Shown here piece after piece: positions 24,370-31,886 of a stretch of 64,000 nt of DNA. The first letter of the stretch is position 1; every line of letters begins with the position of its first letter. The notes beneath the pieces are model-generated. The model was not told the DNA's origin. It saw only the letters and a list, made by a program, of their open reading frames with translations, and did not search any database. This DNA is from DATKWD01 sp963704815 (lineage in GTDB: Bacteria > Actinomycetota > Acidimicrobiia > Acidimicrobiales > Salinilacustritrichaceae): the NCBI GenBank assembly GCA_963704815.1, contig CAVPHU010000010.1:1-64000 (forward strand), in the 5' to 3' direction. Both the position numbers and the translations under genes were made by a program.

Positions 24370-25592
24370 GCGATCCACGGCTCGACGACCTGGCGGCGAC
24401 GATCGAGGATGGCGACCTCCCCGCGCCTCCTCCCCTCGCCGACATCCGCCGTCGGGCGCACCGCCGGCACTCGCGGCGACGCGCACTGAGCGGTGCCGCC
24501 ATCGTCGTCGTCCTCGTGGCTGCGGTCGCGGGCGCAGGGTTGGTGGATCGCAGCGACGCCGAGCTCACCACCGCCACCCCGCCAGGCGTCGAGATCGAGC
24601 GATTCGACCGAGTGCCCGAAGGCATCGGGAGCTGGGAGTTCCGCACGTCGCCGGCCATCGTCTCGCGCACCGCTGAGCAGAGTGGGTTCGGGCTCCGGCG
24701 GGTCACCGGCGCCGACGACCTGCTGGTCTACCTCGACGACGGGGGCGTGTGTGTCGACGCGGTCAGCTGCCGCACGGCTCGATCGTCGTTCGACGGTGCG
24801 GACCTCGAGGCCGAGTTCGTCGAGGCCGATGGCGGCGATCTCGACTCGCTCATCGCGGCCGGGGGGCCGTTTGCCGCCTGGAACGTGGTGGTCGTGCCGG
24901 GCATCACGGGCGACTTCCACGCTGGGGACAACACCGGCGTCGACGTGCCGGGCGGGCCGCAGGACCAGCAGTTCGTCGGTGCCGAGAACCTGCGGCTGGC
25001 TCTCGCCGAGGTGTTCGCCGACGACGAGATCCGCCACGAGCGGGTGGTGCTCGCCGGATCGGGGTCGGCCGGGCTCGGCGCACTCATCGAGGTCGTCGAC
25101 GTCGCCGAGGCAGCCGGCTCGTCGCTGACGGGCGTGATCGTCGACGGTGGCGCCATCCCTCGGCTGAGCGGCCAATTGCCTGCGTGCGTCGTGCAGCGCT
25201 GGGCTGCGCTGGGCGACCTGACCTACCCCGAGGACTGGGACGAGCGGGTCGGTGAGGACGAGCCCAACAACCTGTCGGGCCTCTATCGCTACGCCTCCGA
25301 CCGCTACCCCGACGTCGCGTTCGTCCTCGTCACCAACCAAGACGACCCCGAGATGCGGAGCCTGTTCCGTGCGGGCGCCGACGGCTGCGAGACCTCACCG
25401 GCCGACCCCAGCCCGGAGGGCTTCGAGCGCGGCATCGACCTGCTCGAGGCCGAACTCGCCACGCTGCGTTCCTGGTCGGTGGTGGTCCTCGATGGTTCGG
25501 GGTCCACCCCGATCGCCCACGCCGATGACCTCGCCGAACTCCCCGAGGTCGACCAATTGCTTCGCCGGCTCGCCGAAGGAGCGGGCTCGTGA
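24366..25592 (+). CDS. Membrane-tethered pectin-acetylesterase-like protein, partner of SigE-type factor
   Basis: A 408-residue protein. Residues 1-40 are cytoplasmic and basic (ADIRRRAHRRHSRRRALSG), one transmembrane helix spans about 41-60, and a large external domain follows. That domain matches the order of pectin-acetylesterase-like alpha/beta hydrolases: LLVYLDDGGVCVDAVSC, WNVVVVPGITGDFHAGDNTG, then a nucleophile-elbow-like VVLAGSGSAGLGALIEV and GVIVDGGAIP. The position where anti-sigma proteins occur, overlapping an ECF sigma gene, suggests it may hold the sigma factor at the membrane, but no zinc anti-sigma motif is visible. Catalytic Ser is present; the other triad residues are not secure. 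Confidence 0.65.
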   Translation: MSDPRLDDLAATIEDGDLPAPPPLADIRRRAHRRHSRRRALSGAAIVVVLVAAVAGAGLVDRSDAELTTATPPGVEIERFDRVPEGIGSWEFRTSPAIVSRTAEQSGFGLRRVTGADDLLVYLDDGGVCVDAVSCRTARSSFDGADLEAEFVEADGGDLDSLIAAGGPFAAWNVVVVPGITGDFHAGDNTGVDVPGGPQDQQFVGAENLRLALAEVFADDEIRHERVVLAGSGSAGLGALIEVVDVAEAAGSSLTGVIVDGGAIPRLSGQLPACVVQRWAALGDLTYPEDWDERVGEDEPNNLSGLYRYASDRYPDVAFVLVTNQDDPEMRSLFRAGADGCETSPADPSPEGFERGIDLLEAELATLRSWSVVVLDGSGSTPIAHADDLAELPEVDQLLRRLAEGAGS

Positions 25593-25623
25593 CCGACCGA
25601 TCCCTGCAGAGGAGACTCCTGCC

Positions 25624-27186
25624 ATGTCCATGAGCACCGAACCCGCCACCGAGCAGCCCGAGGCCCCGGGCCATCCGCCCACATTCGATCGGCGCGAACT
25701 CATGCGTCGACCGTGGGCCCGCGCCGCGGCTGCTGCCGCGGTTGTCGGTGGTGCGACAGCCCTGGCGGCGTGCGACCTGACGGCCGCTCCGTTCGACCGC
25801 GAGCTCCACCTGCTCAAGCGGCTGACGTTCGGGCCGACGCCCGCCGACAAGGACGCGATCGGCTCGCTCGGCGAGGCAGCCTGGTTGGCCCAGCAGGCCG
25901 ACCCGGCAAGCCTCGACACGTCGGCGCTCGATGCCAAACTCGCCCAGTTCCCGGCGCTGTCGATGACCCCGGTCCAGCTCGACCAGAACTACCCCGACCA
26001 GGGGTCGGCCAATGTCGCCGCCGCGCAGCTCAAGATCGCTTTCGCACTCCGCGTCGCCGAGAGCCCGGCGCAGTTGCACGAACGGCTCGTCGAGTTCTGG
26101 TCCGACCACTTCAACGTGCCGACGTCGAACCGGAACCTCGCGTTGCTGAAGATCGTCGAGGACCGCGAGGTGATTCGGCCCCACGCGCTGGGAACCTTCA
26201 AGGATCTTCTCGTCGCGTCGGCGCAGTCGCCGGCGATGCTGCTCTACCTCGACAACGCGTTCTCCTTCGACGGCAAGATCAACGAGAACTACTCCCGTGA
26301 GCTCCTCGAGCTCCACACGGTCGGTGTCGACGGTGGCTACACCGAAGACGACGTCGTGGCCCTCGCCAAGTTGTTGACCGGCTGGTCGATCAACGACACG
26401 ACCTATGAGTTCCAGTTCAAGGCCGGTCAGCACGACACCGATCCGGTGACGATCATGGGTTGGAATCGACCCGGCGGCAGCAACCATCTCCAACACGGCG
26501 TCGACTTTCTCCACTGGCTCGCCGAGCAGCCGAGCACGGCCGAGTTCGTGTGCACCAAGCTGGCCCGCCGCTTCGTCGCCGACTTCCCGCAGCCCAGCCT
26601 CGTCAGCGCGATGACCGCGGCCTGGTCGGCCAACGGGACGGCGATCATGCCCGTGATCCAGGCGATGGTCGATCATCCGACGTTCGACGAATCGGTCAAC
26701 CAGAAGTTCCGGCGTCCGCTCACCTACCTGGGTGCGGTCCTCCGTGCTCTGAACACGTCGGTGCAGCCGACCATCGAGGTCGGCCAGCTGACGGGCGTCT
26801 ACAACTACCTCAACTCGCTCGGCCAGGTGCCCTTCGAGTGGCCGGCGCCCAACGGGTTTCCCGACGTCGAAGGGGCGTGGCTCAATGCTGGTGGTCTGCT
26901 CGGCCGCTGGAACCTCGTCGGTGATCTGCTCGCCAACCTGACGCCGGTGTTCCAGGTCGACATCGGCGACCTCTCCACTTCGCTGCTGGGCCTCACGTCC
27001 CGCGAGATCTATGACGGGTTCGCGCAAGGGCTCCTGCTCGAGCCGACGACGGGTCCCGGCCGCTGGGTGCTCGACGAGGCGACCGGATGGGATGAGACGA
27101 CCGTTCCCGACAACGCCCAGTTCCTGCAGGCGATCTCGCCGATCGTGATCACCCTGCTCACCTCGACCGACACCCAGTACGCCTGA
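25624..27186 (+). CDS. DUF1800 family exported lipoprotein
   Basis: A 520-residue DUF1800 protein. The N-terminus has an Arg-rich start (FDRRELMRRPWARAA), a hydrophobic stretch and a lipobox ATALAAC (Cys near residue 50), so it is probably exported and lipid-anchored, perhaps by Tat. Family segments include HLLKRLTFGPTPADKDAIGS, LVEFWSDHFNVPTSNRNLAL, NENYSRELLELHTVGVDGGY and FRRPLTYLGAVLRALN. DUF1800 genes are nearly always next to DUF1501 genes, as here, and the pair is of unknown function in export or surface processes. A GAGGAG Shine-Dalgarno precedes the ATG. Confidence 0.85.
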   Translation: MSMSTEPATEQPEAPGHPPTFDRRELMRRPWARAAAAAAVVGGATALAACDLTAAPFDRELHLLKRLTFGPTPADKDAIGSLGEAAWLAQQADPASLDTSALDAKLAQFPALSMTPVQLDQNYPDQGSANVAAAQLKIAFALRVAESPAQLHERLVEFWSDHFNVPTSNRNLALLKIVEDREVIRPHALGTFKDLLVASAQSPAMLLYLDNAFSFDGKINENYSRELLELHTVGVDGGYTEDDVVALAKLLTGWSINDTTYEFQFKAGQHDTDPVTIMGWNRPGGSNHLQHGVDFLHWLAEQPSTAEFVCTKLARRFVADFPQPSLVSAMTAAWSANGTAIMPVIQAMVDHPTFDESVNQKFRRPLTYLGAVLRALNTSVQPTIEVGQLTGVYNYLNSLGQVPFEWPAPNGFPDVEGAWLNAGGLLGRWNLVGDLLANLTPVFQVDIGDLSTSLLGLTSREIYDGFAQGLLLEPTTGPGRWVLDEATGWDETTVPDNAQFLQAISPIVITLLTSTDTQYA

Positions 27187-27197
27187 AAGGACAACCC

Positions 27198-28400
27198 GTG
27201 CCACTCACCCTCGACCGACGTTCCTTCCTCAAGACCACAGCCGCCACGGGTGCCGTCGTCGCCGCGGCGCCCCACCTCGGCATCTCCTCGGCGGGTGCGG
27301 CCACCCGGCGTGGCTCGCCGCCGGGGCGTCTCGTCGTGCTGTTCCTTCGGGGCGGGCAGGATCACCTGAGCGTCACCGTTCCCTACACCGACTCCGACTA
27401 CTACGACCAGCGCCCGACGATCGCGATTCCCGATACCGAGGTGCTCGACCTCGACGGCCAGTTCGGGTTCCACCCTGCCATGTCAGGCATGCACGCGCTC
27501 TTCGCTGCGAACCGTATGAGCGTGGTGGTCGCCGCCGGGAACCCTGCCGGCGACCGCAGTCACTTCTTCGCGGAGGACCTGTGGGAGTACGGCGACGTGG
27601 CCCTTCCGGCCGACGGGTTCGGTTGGCTCGGCCGCCACATGGTGGTCACCGACGTGCCCGATGCCTCTCCGTTCCGCGCCATGACGCTGGGGAACAACGT
27701 CAATGCGAGCCTTCGGGGGTATCCGGCACTCGGGTTGCCGTCGATCCAGGAGTTCGGACTCGGCGGCCTGAGTGGCGTCACGGCGCCATTCGAGAGCACC
27801 TTCCGCAACTCCTATGGCGGGAACAGGGCAGTCGAGCAGTTCGGCCGCCAGGCCCTCGACGCCGCCGACGAGGTGTCGTCGCTGTCCGGCTCGTCGAACG
27901 CCGATCCCGACGTCAAGGCATTCGCCGACATCGCCGTGCTGCTCGAAGCCGATCTCGGGATCGAGGTCGTCACCGCCAACATCGGCGAATGGGACACCCA
28001 CAACGGCATGGGCACCCACGACAACGGCCAGATGCGCGATCTGCTGCTCGGACTCGACGGGGTGCTCGCCGGCTTCCAGGCTGACCTCGACGCCCGCGGC
28101 CTGAACGACGTGACCACCGTCGTGATCACCGAGTTCGGTCGTCGCGTGTTCCAGAACGGGAGTGGTGGCTGCGATCATGGCTGGGGTTCTGCCATGTTCG
28201 TGATGGGCGGCGCGGCCGCGGGCGGGGTCCATGGTTCCTGGCCGGGGCTGTCGGAGGCCGCCATTGCGCCTAGGTACGACGTGCCGGTCACGACCGACTT
28301 CCGCGACGTGCTCGGCGACGTCGTGGTCGATGTTCTCGGAGCCAGTCCCGGCGCGGTCTTCCCCGGTCACTCCTACACCCCGGTCGGGGTCACCGCCTGA
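27198..28400 (+). CDS. DUF1501 family Tat-exported protein
   Basis: A 400-residue protein with a clear twin-arginine signal (LDRRSFLKTTAATGAVVAAA) and cleavage region near residue 35. The DUF1501 domain resembles the alkaline-phosphatase/sulfatase-like fold: RLVVLFLRGGQDHLSVTVPY, AAGNPAGDRSHFFAEDLWEY, ANIGEWDTHNGMGTHDNGQM and VVITEFGRRVFQNGSGGCDH. It is 11 bp downstream of the DUF1800 gene with an AAAGGA Shine-Dalgarno before the GTG. The two are presumed to act together outside the membrane; substrate unknown. A strong hairpin follows its stop. Confidence 0.88.
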   Translation: MPLTLDRRSFLKTTAATGAVVAAAPHLGISSAGAATRRGSPPGRLVVLFLRGGQDHLSVTVPYTDSDYYDQRPTIAIPDTEVLDLDGQFGFHPAMSGMHALFAANRMSVVVAAGNPAGDRSHFFAEDLWEYGDVALPADGFGWLGRHMVVTDVPDASPFRAMTLGNNVNASLRGYPALGLPSIQEFGLGGLSGVTAPFESTFRNSYGGNRAVEQFGRQALDAADEVSSLSGSSNADPDVKAFADIAVLLEADLGIEVVTANIGEWDTHNGMGTHDNGQMRDLLLGLDGVLAGFQADLDARGLNDVTTVVITEFGRRVFQNGSGGCDHGWGSAMFVMGGAAAGGVHGSWPGLSEAAIAPRYDVPVTTDFRDVLGDVVVDVLGASPGAVFPGHSYTPVGVTA

Positions 28401-28404
28401 ACGC

Positions 28405-28439
28405 GAATCGAGCCAGCGGCGGTGCCGCTGGCCCGATTC
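28405..28439. terminator. Hairpin terminator after DUF1501 gene / tRNA-Phe
   Basis: GAATCG and GCCAGCGGC (28405-28420) pair with GCCGCTGGC and CGATTC (28424-28439) around a 3-nt loop, with one internal mismatch. It lies between the DUF1501 stop and the convergent tRNA-Phe, so it can serve both strands; no U-run follows. Confidence 0.6.
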
Positions 28440-28445
28440 ATCCGG

Positions 28446-28518
28446 TGGTCGGGACCGGCGTCGATCCGGTGACCTCTCACTTTTCAGGCGAGCGCTCTGC
28501 CAACTGAGCTACCCGACC
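28446..28518 (-). tRNA. tRNA-Phe (anticodon GAA)
   Basis: On the minus strand: acceptor GGTCGGG pairs with CCCGACC, D arm TAGCTCAGTTGGCAGAGC, anticodon arm CTCGC / CTGAAAA / GTGAG giving anticodon GAA, and T arm ACCGG / ATCGACG / CCGGT. The CCA is not fully encoded (CCG follows the discriminator base). The T-loop begins AT rather than TT. Confidence 0.9.
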
Positions 28519-28536
28519 AGGATTTCGGTTTTCTGG

Positions 28537-28614
28537 TGGCGGTCCCGACGGGATTTGAACCCGCGACCTCCGCCTTGACAGGGCGGCGTGCACTCCAAAC
28601 TGCACCACGGGACC
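28537..28614 (-). tRNA. tRNA-Asp (anticodon GTC)
   Basis: On the minus strand: acceptor GGTCCCG pairs with CGGGACC, anticodon arm CCGCC / CTGTCAA / GGCGG gives anticodon GTC, T arm GCGGGTTCAAATCCCGT, discriminator G and encoded CCA. It lies 18 bp upstream of tRNA-Phe on the same strand. Confidence 0.93.
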
Positions 28615-28622
28615 AGACCAGA

Positions 28623-28646
28623 CCTGTCCGACCGGGGTCGGGCAGG
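28623..28646. terminator. Hairpin beside tRNA-Asp
   Basis: CCTGTCCGACC (28623-28633) pairs with GGTCGGGCAGG (28636-28646) with one wobble and a 2-nt loop, between tRNA-Asp and the larger hairpin at 28655. It could be a terminator or a processing structure. Confidence 0.35.
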
Positions 28647-28654
28647 AAGCGAGA

Positions 28655-28705
28655 CCGTACTCAACAACCGACGACATCGGCAATGTCGTTGGTTGTCGAG
28701 TACGG
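28655..28705. terminator. Long hairpin terminator downstream of the LPXTG gene
   Basis: Two 23-nt arms (28655-28677 and 28683-28705) pair with only one mismatch and one wobble around the 5-nt loop CGGCA. It begins 10 bp after the LPXTG gene's stop on the minus strand. There is no U-run, but stem length and position support a terminator. Confidence 0.6.
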
Positions 28706-28714
28706 CCGTTCGGT

Positions 28715-29449
28715 TCAGTTCCGGGCGAGGTGGCGGGCCTGGTTGCGCATGACGGCGGTTTCGCGTCGTTGTGACTCGCAGAAGGCGAGGCCGCCGAGCA
28801 TGAGCAGGCCGAGGCCGATCAGGGCGAGTCCGGTGGTCTCGACACCGGTGGCGGGGAGCTGGGCCCCGGTGGTCTGGGTCGGTGTCGGTGGTGCGACCTG
28901 GGCGATGGCCCGGGGCTGCACGGCCGGGGGTGGGTCGCCGAGGAAGAACTCGACGATCTGGGTGATGGAGTAGATGAAGCCGTCGTCGTTGGTGCCGGGT
29001 TCGACGGCGCCGTTGGCCTCGGGGTCGGTGATCACGCGGCGCAGGGTGTACTCGAAGTCGTCGAGTCCGGTCTGGCCCGGGTCGGGGGTGTAGGTGAACT
29101 CGCCGGTGAGGGGGTCGAAGACCACGGTGCCCTTGGTGGGCGCCTTGGTGACGACGAACTCATAGGGGTTGACCTCGTCGAATTCGTCGTCGAGGTCGCG
29201 GATGCCGGCGGAGAGGTCGCCGCTGACGGGTCCGCTGGTGGCGTCGAGCACGCCGGTGAACACCGGGCAGGGAATGTCGGTGCCGGGGCCGCCGACGAGC
29301 ATGATGTCGTCTTCGTCGCCGCACACCACATCGTTGCCGCCGCCTCCGCCCAGGATGTCGGCGCCGTCGTCACCCATGATCAGACCGTCACCGTCGAACG
29401 GCGAGCCCGAGACGAGGAGCAGTTCGAACAGGAACTCGATGCAAGACAT
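28715..29449 (-). CDS. LPXTG-anchored surface protein, probably 5'-truncated
   Basis: A 244-residue frame. Near the N-terminus is an RTX/hemolysin-like Gly/Asp-rich segment (GDDGADILGGGGGNDVVCGD). A cadherin-like or Ig-like fragment (KGTVVFDPLTGEFTYTPDPG, then DDFEYTLRRV) follows, then a Pro/Thr linker. The C-terminus is a sortase signal: LPATG at residues 198-202, hydrophobic helix (GLALIGLGLLMLGGLAF) and a basic tail. A signal peptide is expected for such a protein but is missing, and the frame upstream runs into tRNA-derived sequence, so the 5' part has probably been lost. It sits between tRNA-Asp and tRNA-Glu, which are usually adjacent in actinobacteria. Confidence 0.6.
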   Translation of the reverse strand: MSCIEFLFELLLVSGSPFDGDGLIMGDDGADILGGGGGNDVVCGDEDDIMLVGGPGTDIPCPVFTGVLDATSGPVSGDLSAGIRDLDDEFDEVNPYEFVVTKAPTKGTVVFDPLTGEFTYTPDPGQTGLDDFEYTLRRVITDPEANGAVEPGTNDDGFIYSITQIVEFFLGDPPPAVQPRAIAQVAPPTPTQTTGAQLPATGVETTGLALIGLGLLMLGGLAFCESQRRETAVMRNQARHLARN

Positions 29450-29529
29450 CCCCACCCGACGCCCGTGATCGGGAGCGACCCTGGACGCTGGGCCGAAACG
29501 AGCGTCGCGTCCCTCGACCTCGAGGCCGC

Positions 29530-29563
29530 TGCGTGGCACCCCCAACGGGATTCGAACCCGTGT
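29530..29563. repeat. Duplicate of tRNA-Glu 3' end (att-like)
   Basis: 34 bp identical to 29596-29629, covering the 3' part of tRNA-Glu from the T arm through CCA and four further bases. The two copies are 66 bp apart. Direct repeats of a tRNA 3' end are the usual trace of site-specific integration, and here one copy borders the truncated LPXTG gene. Confidence 0.75.
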
Positions 29564-29599
29564 GAGCTGGGTGAGGTGGCAGTGGCCGAGTTCGTTGCG

Positions 29600-29675
29600 T
29601 GGCACCCCCAACGGGATTCGAACCCGTGTTACCTGCGTGAAAGGCAGGCGTCCTAGGCCGCTGGACGATGGGGGC
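29600..29675 (-). tRNA. tRNA-Glu (anticodon TTC)
   Basis: On the minus strand: acceptor GCCCCCA pairs with TGGGGGT (first pair G-U), D arm CGTCCAGCGGCCTAGGACG, anticodon arm CCTGC / CTTTCAC / GCAGG giving anticodon TTC, T arm ACGGGTTCGAATCCCGT, discriminator G and encoded CCA. Its 3' end is duplicated 66 bp further downstream. Confidence 0.94.
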
Positions 29676-29722
29676 CTGCCCCGATGGGGGCGGCTCAGGT
29701 TATCCAGCGGCCGAGCGTGCAC

Positions 29723-30985
29723 TCAATCGGAATCGAGGAGCTTCCAGACGGTGCCTTCGGGTTGGTCCTGGATCTCGATCCCGGCTGCGACGACGTCGTC
29801 GCGGATCTGGTCGGCGAGCTCGAACTGCTTGGCCGCTCGGGCTGCGGTGCGAGCCGACAGAGCGGTCTCGACGAACGGCGCCACGATCTCGCGCGGGTCG
29901 CGTGCACCGTCGACGGCGACCTGGCCGAGCCGCACGATCATCCGGCGCAGGGTGGCTCGGGCCAGGTCGGACTCGCCGGACTGCAGGGTGTCGCGTGACC
30001 ACTCGACGATCGAGGTGTCGAGTTCGAGCACGGCGGCCACGGCGCCGTCGACATCGCGCCGGTCGAGGGACTCGTCGAACGTGGCTTCGAGCCGTTGGGC
30101 ATCGCCCGCCAGCGACGGCGCGTCGGGGGCATCGGTGGTCGGTTCTACCGACGGTTCGGGCTGCATGGGGGCCGCCGAGGTCGACGTCGCTCCACCGGGA
30201 TCGGCCCCGGCTGCGACGAGCTCGTCGAGATCGATCTCCGTACCGGTCGGGAACGTCGTGCTGACTCCGTGGCGGCGAACGGTGACGACGCCGTTGCCCA
30301 CCACCTCGCAACGGGATGCATCGAGGTCGACGACGAGGCCGGTGTGCTCGTCGACCCCCAGCACGAACGCGTCGTCGGGCAGTTCGGGCTCGAGCATGGC
30401 GAGCCGGCGCTCGCCCAGATAGCAGAACCGGGTGTCGTGGCCGCCGCCCTCGGCGTTGTCGTAGTGGGGGATGACCGCGACCTTCATGCCGATGGCGGCG
30501 AGCAGGTCGAGGCCGGCGGCCCACGCCGGCACGGCTCCCACCTTGTAGATCTCGTAGACGGGGACCGTGCAGGCGCCGAGGGTCAGCGCTGCAGCACTGG
30601 CGAAGGTCACCCCTCCACCGCGCTCGAGCTTCTCGGCGAGAAGCGACGCCAGGGGCGTGCCTTCCCACTGGCGAAGCGCATAGGTCGGGCTGCCCGGCCC
30701 TGCGAACACGTAGTCGGCCGCACCGATCCGACCCAGCGCCGTTTCGCGGGTCAGGGTGTCGTCCTCGGCCGACTGCCAGTTGGCGACCTCGATCGGCGCG
30801 CCGACGCTGTCGCGGAAGTACTCCTGGGCCTTCGACGAGATGTCGGCGGCGTTCTCCTGGAACCCGTAGGGCGTGTCGAGCATGACGGCGTCGGGGCCGA
30901 CGGCCTCGATCAGCCGGCGGTGGGTCTTGATCATCGTCGGTGCGGTTTCGCCCGATCCCATGATCGTCAGCAAACGTGCGCTCAT
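29723..30985 (-). CDS. Peptidase S51/cyanophycinase-like domain fused to CysS C-terminal domain
   Basis: A 420-residue fusion. Residues 1 to about 250 form a class I amidotransferase-like/peptidase S51-like domain: LLTIMGSGETAPTMIKTHRR, YVFAGPGSPTYALRQWEG, VTFASAAALTLGA (the elbow Ser is kept) and VAVIPHYDNAEGGGHDTRF. After an acidic, Pro/Ser-rich linker (about 270-315), the C-terminus (FELADQIRDDVVAAGIEIQD followed by QPEGTVWKL) matches the very end of cysteinyl-tRNA synthetase with a DALR-like helical region before it. The start ATG at 30985 precedes the conserved first strand. Function is unknown; the tail suggests binding to tRNA-Cys or a Cys-ligase-like partner. Confidence 0.7.
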   Translation of the reverse strand: MSARLLTIMGSGETAPTMIKTHRRLIEAVGPDAVMLDTPYGFQENAADISSKAQEYFRDSVGAPIEVANWQSAEDDTLTRETALGRIGAADYVFAGPGSPTYALRQWEGTPLASLLAEKLERGGGVTFASAAALTLGACTVPVYEIYKVGAVPAWAAGLDLLAAIGMKVAVIPHYDNAEGGGHDTRFCYLGERRLAMLEPELPDDAFVLGVDEHTGLVVDLDASRCEVVGNGVVTVRRHGVSTTFPTGTEIDLDELVAAGADPGGATSTSAAPMQPEPSVEPTTDAPDAPSLAGDAQRLEATFDESLDRRDVDGAVAAVLELDTSIVEWSRDTLQSGESDLARATLRRMIVRLGQVAVDGARDPREIVAPFVETALSARTAARAAKQFELADQIRDDVVAAGIEIQDQPEGTVWKLLDSD

Positions 30986-31019
30986 CGCCTGATCCTTGCG
31001 CGTGCGGTGGTGGGCGTCG

Positions 31020-31886
31020 TCATCGCCAGAAGTCGTGCGACGCGTCGTGGAACAGCGTCGCCACTTCCACCGGGAACTGAGCATGCAGGTCGTGATCACC
31101 CACCATCCATTCGACGCGCACGTCCTGGATGGCCGCCGCAGCTGCCTCGATCGTCGCCCGCTTGTCGGCGGTCCAGCTGGCGGCAAGGCCTTCAGCGGGG
31201 ACGAACAACACGGGAACCTCGATGTCGGCGTAGCGGCTGATCGGGTCGTGCTCCCACAGCCCGCGCAGCACCGTCATGTGTCGCTCGAAGGTCAGCCACG
31301 GTGCGGCGGTGCCGTCCTCGCGTTGTTCGAAGCAGGCGAGCGTGCCGACGATGCCGACCTCGGGCCAGTCGGGGTGTGCACTCCGGATGAACTGCTCGAT
31401 CTGGGCGAAGGGCGTCCCGGCCGATCGGGGCGGGGCCATGACGTCGGCCGCCTCGTCCCACTCGGGAAAGCGGGCTCGGAGATCGATCATGCCGCCGTCG
31501 ACGCAGGCGATCCCGCGGATCTGCGCGTCCGTGGCCGCAGCGAGCTCGACGGCCACGTTCCCGCCCCACGACTGGCCGACGACGATCGGTCGGGCGAAGC
31601 CGCTCAGCTGGATCAACCGGGCCAGGTCGTCGGCGACGGTGGGCAGGTCGTAGCCGTCGTCGGGTTTGTCGCTCCGACCGTGGCCACGCTGGTCGACGGC
31701 GATGACCGGGTGGTCGAGGCGGGCGAGTTCGACACTGACGCCGTCCCACTGGCGAGCGTTCGAGGCGAGGCCGTGGGCCAGGATGAACGGGGCTTCGTCG
31801 GTGTCGGACGGGTCGGGACCGAACCACAGCGTGCGCAGCTGAAGGCCGGGTCGGACCTCGACGTGCCGGGAGTTCGCCTCGGTCAC
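31020..31886 (-). CDS. Alpha/beta hydrolase
   Basis: A 288-residue alpha/beta hydrolase: oxyanion segment FILAHGLASNARQWDGVSVE, HPVIAVDQRGHGRSDKPDDG, nucleophile elbow VVGQSWGGNVAVELAA (Ser in GQSWGG), an acid residue region around VPVLFVPAEGL and the catalytic His in GDHDLHAQFP. The substrate is unknown (esterase, epoxide hydrolase or C-C hydrolase are all possible). Its GTG overlaps the stop of the upstream Gfo/Idh gene (GTGA), placing it in a three-gene operon with two oxidoreductases. Confidence 0.82.
   Translation of the reverse strand: MTEANSRHVEVRPGLQLRTLWFGPDPSDTDEAPFILAHGLASNARQWDGVSVELARLDHPVIAVDQRGHGRSDKPDDGYDLPTVADDLARLIQLSGFARPIVVGQSWGGNVAVELAAATDAQIRGIACVDGGMIDLRARFPEWDEAADVMAPPRSAGTPFAQIEQFIRSAHPDWPEVGIVGTLACFEQREDGTAAPWLTFERHMTVLRGLWEHDPISRYADIEVPVLFVPAEGLAASWTADKRATIEAAAAAIQDVRVEWMVGDHDLHAQFPVEVATLFHDASHDFWR

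Noticed and set aside
28477..28973. ORFs across tRNA-Phe and tRNA-Asp on both strands
   Set aside because: They read through tRNA genes and give RDLNPRPP-like artefact peptides.
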